A DNA stretch of 64,000 bases from Spirochaetota bacterium (GCA_026415295.1 JAOAHJ010000008.1:1-64000); one strand, 5' to 3'. Counted from the first letter of the stretch, positions 46,139-55,188 are shown. The notes: generated from the letters alone by a model not told the origin. Program-made: numbers and translations.

Positions 46139-46996
46139 ATGGCTAAACAGGCATTGGGTAGGGGTTTGGATGCTTTATTTAATAATAATCCTTTAAATGT
46201 AGAAGAAGTAAAATCAAAAGAAAATATTAAGCTTATTCAAATTGATAAAATAGAAAGAAATCCAGATCAACCAAGGAAGTTTATTAATGATGAAGAAATA
46301 GAAAACTTAGCTAATTCGATAAAAGAAAAAGGAATATTGCAACCAATAATATTGGTACAAAAAAATGATAAATATATGATTGTAGCAGGTGAAAGAAGGT
46401 ATCTTGCTGCTAGAAAAGCTGGCCTTTCTGAAATACCTGCTATTATTAAAAATTTAACTGATAATGAAATTCTTGAAATTGCCCTAATAGAAAATTTGCA
46501 GAGGGAAGATTTAAATCCAATAGAAGAAGCTTATGCATTTAAGAATATTATTGAAAAAACTAATATGACACAAGAAGAGCTTTCTCAAAGAATTGGAAAG
46601 AGCAGAGTTTACATTACTAATTCTATGAGATTATTGCAATTGTCTTTTAAAGAAAGAGATAAAATTGTTTCAGGTAAAATCTCAAAGGGACATGCTATTG
46701 CTTTGCTATCAATTGAAAATGAATTAGATAGAGAAATTTTGATTAATGAAATTGAACAAAAAGGATTATCTGTTAGAGAAACTGAAAAATTAGTTAGAGA
46801 TTTTTTAAAAAGGGCTAATAAGGTGGAAAATAATAAAAATAATAAATTAAAAGAAAAGGATCCATTTATAAAGGAGATAGAAGAGAAGCTGTCTTATAAA
46901 TTTAATACAAAAGTATATATTAATGGGGACCTTACTAAAGGAAAAGTTATAATAGAATATTTTGATAGAAATGTATTAGATAAATTGATTAGTTAA
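46139..46996 (+). CDS. parB: Chromosome partitioning protein ParB (Spo0J)
   Basis: A 285-residue ParB. The N-terminal ALGRGLDALF tag is the ParA-stimulating segment. The CTP-binding and clamp motifs are present as NPDQPRK, GERRYLAARKAG and ENLQREDLNPIEEA. The helix-turn-helix is TQEELSQRIGKSRVYITNSMRLL, and SKGHAIALLSI follows. A charged linker leads to the C-terminal dimerisation domain, where GKVIIEYF is a clear strand. GGAG precedes the ATG. The parS-like site at 44680 is its probable nearby target. Confidence 0.96.
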   Translation: MAKQALGRGLDALFNNNPLNVEEVKSKENIKLIQIDKIERNPDQPRKFINDEEIENLANSIKEKGILQPIILVQKNDKYMIVAGERRYLAARKAGLSEIPAIIKNLTDNEILEIALIENLQREDLNPIEEAYAFKNIIEKTNMTQEELSQRIGKSRVYITNSMRLLQLSFKERDKIVSGKISKGHAIALLSIENELDREILINEIEQKGLSVRETEKLVRDFLKRANKVENNKNNKLKEKDPFIKEIEEKLSYKFNTKVYINGDLTKGKVIIEYFDRNVLDKLIS

Positions 46997-47006
46997 GATT
47001 TTAATT

Positions 47007-47864
47007 TTAATTATAAAAATATTTTAAATTGTTTTCCTTATTAAGGTTCCATTCAGTAGTTTTATATTTTTTTTCTATTAAAAAATAAGTTTCTTTTTTT
47101 TCTTCATCTGTTAATTTATCATCAATTAACTCTATTGGTAGTGCTTCTTTAAAACCATTATAAAAAGCTTCTTTTACTTTTTTAATTTCAGGGATGTAAC
47201 AAAGTTGCTCTGAAATAGATGTTGCTTTATTTTTAAATATATTTTTTAATTGTTCCCTTTTTTCTATTGGTTCAATATTTAATAAATCAAATAATTTATC
47301 TATATTTAAAATTATAGGAATAGAACCATGTTGTAAAAGTAAACCATTAAATCTTTTTTGAGCAGATCCTATAATTTTTTTATTATTAGCAAGTAACTCA
47401 TAAGAGGATGGTGCATCAAAACAGGCTGATGTAGTATGAGGTATTTTTCCATTAATTGGCTTTGAGATATTAGCATTAATACCTAAATTTTTTAAACCTT
47501 GTAAAAGTGCATTTGATAAAATTTTATATGATTCATTAATAGATGATGGTATCCAATCATATTCAAGAGGGATTATTATTGTGTAAGTTAGTTCTATATC
47601 ATGTAAAACAGCTCTTCCACCAGTAATTCTTCTTACAAGATCAATTTTATTTTTTTGTAAACTGTCAAAATTAACTTCTTTGTTTGCATCTTGAAAATAT
47701 CCTATTGATAAACATGGGGGGTTCCATCTATAAAATCTTAATATAGGAATAGATAATTTTTTAAAAACTTTATAAGAAAGAACTTCATCTAAAGCCATAT
47801 TAAAATAGCCATCATTTATATCAGTATCGATAAATCTTAGTTTATAAATGTTTTTTTTATGCAT
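47007..47864 (-). CDS. LipM-like octanoyltransferase / lipoate-protein ligase family protein
   Basis: A 285-residue protein of the BPL/LplA/LipB fold. Motifs are RFYRWNPPCLSIGYFQ, VRRITGGRAVLHDIELTYT and the lysine-bearing KKIIGSAQKR followed by GLLLQHGSI. Cys148 in ACFDAPSSYEL matches the catalytic Cys of LipM octanoyltransferases, which move octanoate from acyl carrier protein to GcvH or E2 domains. That favours LipM over an ATP-dependent lipoate ligase, though LplA-like activity cannot be excluded. GAGG precedes the ATG. It is convergent with parB, whose stop codon is 10 bases away. Confidence 0.85.
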   Translation of the reverse strand: MHKKNIYKLRFIDTDINDGYFNMALDEVLSYKVFKKLSIPILRFYRWNPPCLSIGYFQDANKEVNFDSLQKNKIDLVRRITGGRAVLHDIELTYTIIIPLEYDWIPSSINESYKILSNALLQGLKNLGINANISKPINGKIPHTTSACFDAPSSYELLANNKKIIGSAQKRFNGLLLQHGSIPIILNIDKLFDLLNIEPIEKREQLKNIFKNKATSISEQLCYIPEIKKVKEAFYNGFKEALPIELIDDKLTDEEKKETYFLIEKKYKTTEWNLNKENNLKYFYN

Positions 47865-47987
47865 TTTTTTGTCCTCTATATAAAAAATTAAAATTGTTCA
47901 AATCGATAAAATATTTATTTAGAATAGCATTTTTTACAATTATCAAATAATTAAAACATAAATTAATATTTATTAGCAATAATTAAC

Positions 47988-48014
47988 TTTACTTTTTAGT
48001 TCTATGTTTATAAT
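47988..48014 (+). promoter_or_regulatory. Probable promoter of the SelB C-terminal-like gene
   Basis: TATAAT at 48009-48014 has a TTTACT at 47988-47993 with a 15-base spacer. The ATG at 48024 is 9 bases downstream and has no ribosome-binding site, so the leader would be one or two bases at most. The -35 match is modest. Confidence 0.45.
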
Positions 48015-48023
48015 CATTATTTA

Positions 48024-48605
48024 ATGAAAGGTAAAAAAATAGATAAAATTTTCAATAATTTTTATGAAAATAATCCTTTAAGATTTGGAATGAGAAAAAG
48101 GGAAATAGAGAAACATTTTTCAGTAGATTTCTATAATTTTTTTAATATTATGAAGGAATATAATGATAAATATGATTATAATGGAGTAGTATTTTATAAA
48201 AAAAATAGAGAAATATATCTAAATGAAAGTTTGGAAAAATTAAAAAATGAAATTTTAAAGTATTTCGTAGAAATAAATAAGCTTGATTTAGATTATTTTG
48301 AAACTAGCTTTAAAATAAATAAAAAAGCTATATTAAATATAATCGATTTTTTAATTGATACAAAACAGTTAATAGAATTGATAAGTGGTAGGTATTATCT
48401 TAAATCTCAAATTTATAAAAAATATTTAAACATTGTCATAAATGAATTAATGTCAGGTCCTAAAGAAACTTCCTACTTAAAAGATAAACTTAATATTTCT
48501 AGAGAAAAAGCTGTTATTTTTCTTGAATATTTAGATAATCAAAGTATAACAAAATTTCAAAATAACAAAAGAGTTTTAATCAAAGCTATAAATGAGATTG
48601 TATAG
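48024..48605 (+). CDS. Stand-alone SelB C-terminal winged-helix domain protein
   Basis: A 193-residue protein that matches only the C-terminal winged-helix half of the selenocysteine elongation factor SelB. FYENNPLRFGMRKREIEKHF is like the SelB NPLRPGxxKEEL segment. The last winged helix, LKDKLNISREKAVIFLEYLDNQSITKF then NNKRVL, mirrors the SelB SRKYAxxLLEYLDxxGxTxRxGDxRxL end. In SelB this part binds the SECIS hairpin of mRNA. No GTPase or EF-Tu-like domain is encoded upstream; the 159 bases before it are AT-rich with a promoter-like element. It may be a relic, a split SelB, or a protein with a separate nucleic-acid role. Its end overlaps the convergent next gene by 30 bases. Confidence 0.72.
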   Translation: MKGKKIDKIFNNFYENNPLRFGMRKREIEKHFSVDFYNFFNIMKEYNDKYDYNGVVFYKKNREIYLNESLEKLKNEILKYFVEINKLDLDYFETSFKINKKAILNIIDFLIDTKQLIELISGRYYLKSQIYKKYLNIVINELMSGPKETSYLKDKLNISREKAVIFLEYLDNQSITKFQNNKRVLIKAINEIV

Positions 48606-49760
48606 TTCTGGGAAGGTATTTTTAAGTTGTTTTAGAGGGTTTGGCAGTTTATGGATTGAATGAGGGAAAATTATTTCTCCTTTTGTTTCTTTTAAATAAA
48701 AGTGGGGTTCAGTGAAATTAGGTTTTACGGTCCATGTATAATTGGAATCTTTATCAAAATATAGTGAAGCAATTCTTATATTTTTATGATTTAAATTTCT
48801 TTTTAGTCCACTTTTTAATTTATCAACTACAGGATTTACATCTTTGCCGGACTTAAATAATGTATCTATAATAAGAATTTTGTCATCATAATTAATGTTA
48901 TCTATTAGATATTGTAAACCAATAATATTAGATTTATAAGATAAATGTGATGAGGTTGTATTTATTGCAACATGATCTGGGAGCTTTCTAAATTGACCTG
49001 TTAATTTATTTAAATATTTATAAGCTTCATGAATATAAATTCCAGTCAAAACTCCACCTGGCCACAATGCAATTAAATAATCAGGTTTAAAATCAGAATA
49101 GAAAATATTTACTCCAAGTTTAATAGAATCATAAAAAACTTCTTCCGGTGTTAACCAATGATAAGGAGAATAATCAACTGATTCTGTTTTATAGTTTTTT
49201 TTATTAAGGATTTCAAAAGCTTCTTTATCTCTTTCTATTAAATAATTTTCTTCATTTGAAAAGAATAAATCTGAAATTTCATGAGGATAATTGACCCATA
49301 TATCTTTATCATAAGAGTTTAAAAATGTTACATCTATTTTATGCAAATTTTTTTCTGGTTTAGAATCGAGAGTAGCTATTTTAATATTTTCTGGCATATT
49401 TTTACGTGTTTTTATTTTTAATAGATCAATTAAAGTTTTTATTGTTTCTCCTGTATCAAAAATATCATCTATAATAAGAAGATTATCTTCAGGTACAACA
49501 ACTTTAATAACATGTTCAAGTCCTTTAATAATAATATCTTTTTGCTCAAAATTTTCATTATATGATGATGTTGTTATAGAAGTATGATTTATAAAAATTC
49601 CTTTTAATCTAAAGTATTCGTTTACTCCAAGACCAATTATAGTCCCACCTCTCCATAAAGATATAGCATGATTTGGTCGAAATCCGTTCTCATATAATTT
49701 TTTACCGAGTTTAAAAGATTCAATTAATATTTCTTTAGGGTTTTTATATAAAAATTTCAT
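48576..49760 (-). CDS. Tandem phosphoribosyltransferase-like protein, second domain degenerate
   Basis: A 394-residue protein made of two homologous type I phosphoribosyltransferase domains (about 1-170 and 203-385). Each starts with a similar stretch: HAISLWRGGTIIGLGVNEYF at 31-50 and YLIALWPGGVLTGIYIHEAY at 228-247. Domain 1 has an intact PRPP loop, LLIIDDIFDTGET (94-106). Domain 2 has ILIIDTLFKSGKD (295-307), where the second acid and the Thr-Gly are lost, so PRPP binding is doubtful. The fold suggests a purine-type transferase (xanthine/hypoxanthine-like). Domain 2 may be regulatory or structural. AAAGG precedes the ATG. Confidence 0.78.
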   Translation of the reverse strand: MKFLYKNPKEILIESFKLGKKLYENGFRPNHAISLWRGGTIIGLGVNEYFRLKGIFINHTSITTSSYNENFEQKDIIIKGLEHVIKVVVPEDNLLIIDDIFDTGETIKTLIDLLKIKTRKNMPENIKIATLDSKPEKNLHKIDVTFLNSYDKDIWVNYPHEISDLFFSNEENYLIERDKEAFEILNKKNYKTESVDYSPYHWLTPEEVFYDSIKLGVNIFYSDFKPDYLIALWPGGVLTGIYIHEAYKYLNKLTGQFRKLPDHVAINTTSSHLSYKSNIIGLQYLIDNINYDDKILIIDTLFKSGKDVNPVVDKLKSGLKRNLNHKNIRIASLYFDKDSNYTWTVKPNFTEPHFYLKETKGEIIFPHSIHKLPNPLKQLKNTFPELYNLIYSFD

Positions 49761-50329
49761 TTTATTGACCTTTTTATTATTATTTTTTTTGTTATTAATT
49801 TTTCTTTTATTATTTATTAAAATATATCAAAAAAAATTTTTTTTAAAATTAAATTTAAAATTAATATTTTTATAGTGGGAGTATGATGGTTGTTTTTGGA
49901 ATTAAAAAACCAAAAGAGAATCATGCAACAAAAAATTTACTGGCTTAAATTGAAATGCGAAATGTAGTATTAAAATTAAATCTTAAAATATAAGAAGAAT
50001 GGAAATTCTATTTTTAGATTAATAAATTTATATTATATTTATATAAAAACATTAAATAAGAGGGAAATCTAAAAAATTAAATATTTATTTTTATTTAGAA
50101 AATTTTTGAATTTAATATTGTTTTATAATAAAATAATTTTATTTAACTTATTAAAAAAATAATATTTATTGTTTTAATTTAAATGATTTGACATTGTAAA
50201 AAGTTTTATTAATATTTTTATCACAGATATTGACTTAAAAAATATTTATTTGTAACTAAATATCATAGTAGAATTGATTACCTAATTAATATATAGTTTA
50301 TTTAATTAATTTTTTATGGAGGTAATAAA
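49761..50329. other. 569-base AT-rich gap upstream of metK
   Basis: No gene of recognisable family is present. A 21-codon reading frame (49883-49948) with GGGAG upstream encodes a Lys/Asn-containing peptide of no known family and may be chance. TTGACA at 50188-50193 with an AT-rich -10 near 50210 and TTGACT at 50230-50235 are possible metK promoter elements; neither has a convincing partner. GGAGGT at 50320 is the metK ribosome-binding site. I looked for S-adenosylmethionine riboswitch signatures and saw none. Confidence 0.6.
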
Positions 50330-51481
50330 ATGAGATATTTATTTACTTCTGAATCTGTTGGCGAAGGACATCCAGATAAACTTTGTGATCAAATATCAGA
50401 TGCAGTACTTGATGAAGCTTTAAGGCAAGATCCAAAGGCAAGAGTTGCTTGTGAAGTTATGGCAACAAATGGTGTTATCATTATTGGTGGTGAAATGACT
50501 GTTGATGGTTACATTGATATACAATCTGTAGCAAGAGGGGTTATTAAATCAATAGGTTATACTGATCCTGACTATGGTCTTGATTATAAATCATGTGGAA
50601 TTTTATTAAATATAAATTCGCAATCTCAAGATATAGCTATTGGTGTAGATGAAGATCCAACAAAAAATAAAGATATAGGTGCTGGTGACCAAGGAATGAT
50701 GTTTGGTTATGCATGTGATGAGACACCTGAATTAATGCCAGCGCCTATAATGTTTGCACATAAGATTATGTTAAAGGCAGCTGAAGTAAGGAAATGTGGT
50801 GTTCTCCCTTTCTTAAGACCTGATGGTAAATGTCAAGTTACTGTAGAATATGATGGAGAAAAGATTAAAAGGATACATACAGTAGTTCTGTCTCATCAAC
50901 ATGATGAAGATGTTCCTTATGCTACTTTAAAAAATGAATTAATAGAAAAAGTTATTAAAGAAGCTCTTCCTAAAGAATTGTTTGATGATAAGACTATTTA
51001 TTATATTAATCCTACAGGAAGATTTGTTATTGGAGGCCCTCAAGGAGATACTGGTTTAACAGGAAGAAAGATAGTTGTAGACACTTACGGGGGTATGGGT
51101 AGAGTTGGTGGGGGAGCTTTTTCAGGAAAAGATCCTACAAAAGTTGATAGATCTGCTGCATATATGGCAAGATATATAGCTAAAAATATAGTTGCAGCAA
51201 AAATTGCTAGGAAATGTGAAATTGAACTTGCTTATGCAATAGGAATATCACATCCTGTTTCAATTAATATTAATTTTTTTGGTACAGGAAATATTTCTGA
51301 AGAAAAAGTTGAGAAAATTATTCCAGATATATTTCCATTAACTCCACATGGTATTATAGATTATTTAGATTTAAGAAAACCGATTTATAAAGAAACAGCA
51401 ACTTATGGTCATTTTGGAAGGTCTAAATTTAACTGGGAAAAAACCGATAAAGTAGATGAATTATTAAAAAAATTAAAGTAA
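50330..51481 (+). CDS. metK: S-adenosylmethionine synthetase
   Basis: A 383-residue enzyme making S-adenosylmethionine from methionine and ATP. The opening [20 protein letters not shown] carries the ATP-site His. [16 protein letters not shown] is the first hallmark hexapeptide region, and [19 protein letters not shown] is the second, with the phosphate-binding loop. The 383-residue length is normal. GGAGGT precedes the ATG with good spacing. SAM made here serves the RsmG, DNA methylase and radical SAM proteins of the window. It stands as a single-gene unit. Confidence 0.97.
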   Translation: MRYLFTSESVGEGHPDKLCDQISDAVLDEALRQDPKARVACEVMATNGVIIIGGEMTVDGYIDIQSVARGVIKSIGYTDPDYGLDYKSCGILLNINSQSQDIAIGVDEDPTKNKDIGAGDQGMMFGYACDETPELMPAPIMFAHKIMLKAAEVRKCGVLPFLRPDGKCQVTVEYDGEKIKRIHTVVLSHQHDEDVPYATLKNELIEKVIKEALPKELFDDKTIYYINPTGRFVIGGPQGDTGLTGRKIVVDTYGGMGRVGGGAFSGKDPTKVDRSAAYMARYIAKNIVAAKIARKCEIELAYAIGISHPVSININFFGTGNISEEKVEKIIPDIFPLTPHGIIDYLDLRKPIYKETATYGHFGRSKFNWEKTDKVDELLKKLK

Positions 51482-51641
51482 ATTTTTAAAAAGAAGATAA
51501 GTTTTATTTATTAGTAAAATTTATATTAAAAATTTACAATAATTAAATTTGTAATTATTATAAATTTTTCTAATTATTTTTATTTTATATGTTATAGTGA
51601 TTATAAGGTTGAGAAGATAATAAATATTTAAGGTAGAGATA

Positions 51642-53510
51642 ATGAAAAAGAAAAATGGTAAAGGAAATTTAAAAGAGAGTTTAGAGCTTGAACAAAAGGC
51701 GTTACTAAATATTAATGAAAAAGATGATAAAAAAACTGAAAATGATGTTTCTAAAATGAAAGTAAAAAGTAAGAAAAAAGAGAAAAAAATAGAAACGATA
51801 AATAAAAATGATTATTTTTCGAGACTAAAATATTATTGTGAAAAGAAGAGTTTAAAAAATCATTTCTGGAAACAGATTTACAATATTGTATCAACAAAAA
51901 ATGATTATAATTCTTTGGAATTATGGGAACAAAAATTATTTGACTCAGCAATAAAAAAAAGAAATAGAGCTATAAACAGAAGAATATTTTATTATATTTT
52001 TCAAGGTTTAATTTTATCATATTTTTTTGTTAAAATAACATTGATTGATCAAAAATTTTTGGATTTATCTTTCGGTCTTGTTACTCCAGGGATTCAATAT
52101 TTTTTAATTGTAGCTTTAGGTGTTATTTTTAGTTTTTTTGAATTTAGATTAGGTGAATATGAAACATTTTCTCTTTCTTTTATGGTCCCATATATATTAA
52201 TTATTCTTTATAATCCTTTTTTTGCAATGCTAGGTATAGCATTTATTTTTTTAATAAAAACTATTAGAACATATATAAAAGATTATAAAGAAGATAGAAG
52301 CTTAATTAATTTAAGATATTATTTTAATACTTTTGGTGGTTTTTTACTTGATATTTCTCCATATTTCATAATTACCATATTTGTCAACTATTATATTCAT
52401 AAATTTATTCATAATATCTATGAATTTACTTTTATTAATCTTTTCTTTTTTATAGTTATGTTTTTTATATCTGCTTTAATTCAAACATTTTGGGTGCTTT
52501 TTTTTATTTCAACTGTAGGCTATAACATTAGAAAACTAATAAATTCTTCAATATTTGCTGGTATTTTTATAGATGTAATTAACTGTTTATTAGGAATGGT
52601 TTTTATTCTTTTTATTAGAACCTATCATTATTCTGGATTTCTTTTAATATTTATTATTCTCTTTGGAGTTAATCTTGCTTTGTTAAAGCTAACTGATTTA
52701 ACAAATCAAAATATAAAGGCAAAAAAGGAAATAGAAGAGGAAAGATTAAAATTTAGAAAAGCATTACAGGAAGTATCTATTATTTCAGATAAAATATTAA
52801 ATTTGATGGATAAAAGTAAGAAAAACTCATCTAAAATTGATGAAGTTATTTATAACTATGAATCTGAATTTAAAAATACTAAAAATTTAATTGATAGTAT
52901 AAATGAAAGACTTTCTTTTTTATCTAAGAATTTAAATTCATTAAAAGATAAACTTGGATCAGTTTTTGATAAAATAGAAAACTCTTCTGATATTTTGATG
53001 AGCTTTAATGAAATATTCAATAGTTTAAATAAAACATTTGAAGAAATGCAGGAATCTCTTTTATTGATAGATGATATTTCAGAACAAACAACTTTGCTTG
53101 CTTTAAATGCTTCAATAGAAGCAGCAAGAACTGGAGAAGCAGGTAAAGGTTTTTCAGTTATAGCTGGTGAAATTAGAAAATTAGCTGAAAAATCAAGTTC
53201 TACAACTTCTAATATTTATGAAAATATTAAGTTAACTCTTGATGAATTAAAGAAATCTATTCAAATACAAGTAAAACTAAATGATACTTTTTTTACTCTT
53301 CAAAATGAGGTAAGTGGTTTTGATATTTATTTTGATCAGATTTATGTTAATACTGAAAATATACAAGAGAATACAAAAAATTTAGTTGGTAAACTTGATA
53401 GTTTTCTCAAAATAGCTTATGATTTTAATTCTTTAGCTGGGCAATTTAGAACTTTATTTAATGAAATAAAAGTTGAACTTGATTCAATTAAGAATATTAT
53501 GAGAGCTTAA
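51642..53510 (+). CDS. Chemoreceptor-like protein with multiple membrane helices
   Basis: A 622-residue protein. Residues 1-100 are charged and cytoplasmic. Residues about 105-365 contain seven or eight hydrophobic helices with short loops, and there is no large periplasmic sensor domain. A coiled coil follows, with a methyl-accepting signalling tip at about 470-520: [20 protein letters not shown] and [18 protein letters not shown]. The signalling helices are short compared with standard receptors, and candidate methylation sites are not obvious. The membrane part might sense the membrane or an ion gradient, or bind a small ligand in the bilayer. No che genes are nearby. AGGTAGAG precedes the ATG. 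Confidence 0.85.
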   Translation: MKKKNGKGNLKESLELEQKALLNINEKDDKKTENDVSKMKVKSKKKEKKIETINKNDYFSRLKYYCEKKSLKNHFWKQIYNIVSTKNDYNSLELWEQKLFDSAIKKRNRAINRRIFYYIFQGLILSYFFVKITLIDQKFLDLSFGLVTPGIQYFLIVALGVIFSFFEFRLGEYETFSLSFMVPYILIILYNPFFAMLGIAFIFLIKTIRTYIKDYKEDRSLINLRYYFNTFGGFLLDISPYFIITIFVNYYIHKFIHNIYEFTFINLFFFIVMFFISALIQTFWVLFFISTVGYNIRKLINSSIFAGIFIDVINCLLGMVFILFIRTYHYSGFLLIFIILFGVNLALLKLTDLTNQNIKAKKEIEEERLKFRKALQEVSIISDKILNLMDKSKKNSSKIDEVIYNYESEFKNTKNLIDSINERLSFLSKNLNSLKDKLGSVFDKIENSSDILMSFNEIFNSLNKTFEEMQESLLLIDDISEQTTLLALNASIEAARTGEAGKGFSVIAGEIRKLAEKSSSTTSNIYENIKLTLDELKKSIQIQVKLNDTFFTLQNEVSGFDIYFDQIYVNTENIQENTKNLVGKLDSFLKIAYDFNSLAGQFRTLFNEIKVELDSIKNIMRA

Positions 53511-53677
53511 TTTATAAAATATTAACAAATAAAAAAATATTTCTATTAATGTTATAATATTTAGAAATTGAATATTAATGTTTCAATATTATTAAGAATT
53601 AAATAATATTTTTGTTAAAATTATTCAATTTTAATTTCTATTTAATTCATAATTATTTCTCTTAATAAATATTTACC

Positions 53678-53703
53678 TTGACAAAATATTATTAAAGTAT
53701 AAT
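53678..53703 (+). promoter_or_regulatory. Probable promoter of the rpsF operon
   Basis: TTGACA (53678-53683) and TATAAT (53698-53703) are both perfect hexamers but only 14 bases apart, shorter than the usual 16-18. The expected start near 53710 coincides with the first bases of the structured leader. Confidence 0.6.
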
Positions 53704-53709
53704 CTTTTT

Positions 53710-53779
53710 TAACCTCTTATCCCTTAAGTGAGATATAATAACTTGGGGTTAAGGGATCAAAAGACCATGGGAGGTAATA
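53710..53779 (+). promoter_or_regulatory. Structured rpsF 5' leader, candidate ribosomal protein autoregulatory element
   Basis: A perfect 9-base stem joins ATCCCTTAA (53719-53727) and TTAAGGGAT (53749-53757). An outer helix pairs ACCTC (53712-53716) with GAGGT (53771-53775), which is the core of the rpsF Shine-Dalgarno. Between the helices is a very asymmetric internal loop, two bases on one side and 13 (CAAAAGACCATGG) on the other. rpsF leaders in many bacteria contain an S6:S18-binding motif recognised through a CCG bulge. Here an ACC in the large loop is the nearest equivalent, so membership is only a candidate. Folding would block translation of rpsF. Confidence 0.55.
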
Positions 53780-54208
53780 ATGTTTAATGCTTATGAAATG
53801 TTAGTTGTTTATTCTTTAAAGGAGGCTTCAAGACTTGATAGTTTCAAAGAAGAAACTAGGAAAATATTTAAAGAAAATGGTTTTGAGATTTCTAAAGAAG
53901 AGGAGATGGGGAAAAAGATCCTAGCATATCCCATCAATAAAGAAAAAGAAGGCTATTACTATCTTTTTTATCTTAAGAATTCAAAAGAAGCAAATTATCA
54001 AGATTTGCACAAACAGATTAAAAGAAGAGATTTTATTTTAAGGTATTTAATGCTTGGGGTTGATGAATCTAAGATTCAAAAGTTAAAAAAGAAAGAAGAA
54101 GAATTTAAAAATCTTAAAATTGAGATTAGGAAAAAGAAAATGCAAAAAGAACAGGAATCTAAAAGTAATCAATCACAAGAAAATAAGGTAGAAGAAAATT
54201 TAAATTAA
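53780..54208 (+). CDS. rpsF: 30S ribosomal protein S6
   Basis: A 142-residue S6. It begins with YEMLVVYSLKE, the usual first strand, and contains EEMGKKILAYPINKEKEGYY and KQIKRRDFILRYLMLGVDE, the S18-binding face. A Lys/Glu/Gln-rich tail of about 45 residues extends beyond the standard core of about 95. GGGAGGT precedes the ATG and lies in the leader helix. It heads the rpsF-ssb-rpsR-DUF2232-rplI-dnaB cluster. Confidence 0.95.
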   Translation: MFNAYEMLVVYSLKEASRLDSFKEETRKIFKENGFEISKEEEMGKKILAYPINKEKEGYYYLFYLKNSKEANYQDLHKQIKRRDFILRYLMLGVDESKIQKLKKKEEEFKNLKIEIRKKKMQKEQESKSNQSQENKVEENLN

Positions 54209-54220
54209 AAGGAATCATTT

Positions 54221-54757
54221 ATGAGTTTTGATTTTATAAATTTGGTTATAAGTGGAAGATTAACAAGAGACCCTGAGATAAAAAAGATAGATAATCCAAA
54301 TGGCCAGTTAAATATTATGAGATTTACGATTGCAAATAATTTTAAAAGAAGAGAAAATGAAGCTAATTATTTTGATTGTGAATTCTGGTTTAGAGATATT
54401 TCAAATTATTTTTATGACAGATTAAAAAAAGGAACATTTGTTGTATTGAATGGTTATTTAAGGCATGATAGATGGACATCTAAAATTGATCAAACTCAAA
54501 AAAATCGAATAATAATAGTTGTTACAAATATTTTAAGTCTTGTAACTAAGGATAATAATAGAGTGAATGATGGTTTCGAGAAAAAAGATGTTAAAAATGG
54601 TATTTCTGAGAAAATTTTAGATTCAACCAAGGTAAATAATTTTTCTGATAATTATGATAATATTGATCACAATATAGAAGAGTTCAGTGATTATGGAGGT
54701 GAAGATCCAGAGTTTGAAAACTATAATTCTTTCGATGAACCAAATAATTTTTCATAA
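54221..54757 (+). CDS. ssb: Single-stranded DNA-binding protein
   Basis: A 178-residue SSB with one OB fold. LVISGRLTRDPEIKKI is the first strand pair, and FDCEFWFRD and GTFVVLNGYLRHDRW follow. The flexible C-terminal part is acidic, but the protein ends DEPNNFS and not the common DDDIPF-like tip that recruits partner proteins. The position between rpsF and rpsR supports the assignment over other OB-fold proteins. GGAA precedes the ATG. Confidence 0.9.
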   Translation: MSFDFINLVISGRLTRDPEIKKIDNPNGQLNIMRFTIANNFKRRENEANYFDCEFWFRDISNYFYDRLKKGTFVVLNGYLRHDRWTSKIDQTQKNRIIIVVTNILSLVTKDNNRVNDGFEKKDVKNGISEKILDSTKVNNFSDNYDNIDHNIEEFSDYGGEDPEFENYNSFDEPNNFS

Positions 54758-54827
54758 TGTAAAAAGTTAAGTCTTATTAGTAAAAATTAATTTTTTAAAA
54801 ACATTAATAAGATAATTGGAGGAAAAT

Positions 54828-55076
54828 ATGATGGATAAAATAGACTTAGAAAATAAAAGAACAAGGTTTTTGTTAAAAAAGAAGGTTTGTAGATTTTGTA
54901 CAGATGGAATTTTTTATATTGATTATAAGGATGTTAATTTATTAAATAAATATATAATGAGTAATGGTAAAATTTTACCACGAAGAATAACTGGTACATG
55001 CGCTAAACATCAAAGACTAGTATCTCTTGCAATTAAAAAAGCAAGACATGTTGCTCTTTTACCTTATAAAAAATAA
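54828..55076 (+). CDS. rpsR: 30S ribosomal protein S18
   Basis: An 82-residue S18. The core contains [36 protein letters not shown] and [24 protein letters not shown], all highly conserved. The Cys-x-x-Cys and Cys-x-x-His pairs suggest a zinc-binding form. The start is the ATG at 54828 (or the next codon, 54831), with TTGGAGGA just upstream; an in-frame TTG inside that ribosome-binding site is not a start. It binds S6 on the platform of the 30S subunit. Confidence 0.95.
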   Translation: MMDKIDLENKRTRFLLKKKVCRFCTDGIFYIDYKDVNLLNKYIMSNGKILPRRITGTCAKHQRLVSLAIKKARHVALLPYKK

Positions 55077-55188
55077 AGAGTTAAATTAGTAATAATTTAG
55101 TCAAAATTAATTTTTAATTTTCAATTTAGAAAAAGAGATAGTTAATGGTGTGATTAATTAGTATGCTTTATTAAATTAAATTAAAAAT

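Noticed and set aside
50100-50329. S-adenosylmethionine riboswitch before metK
   Set aside because: I looked for the conserved SAM-I and SAM-II core sequences and the associated terminator stems; the region is nearly all A/T with no such elements.
54772-54812. 8-base inverted repeat TCTTATTA/TAATAAGA before rpsR
   Set aside because: The stem is nearly all A-T with a 25-base loop; such repeats are expected by chance in DNA of this composition.
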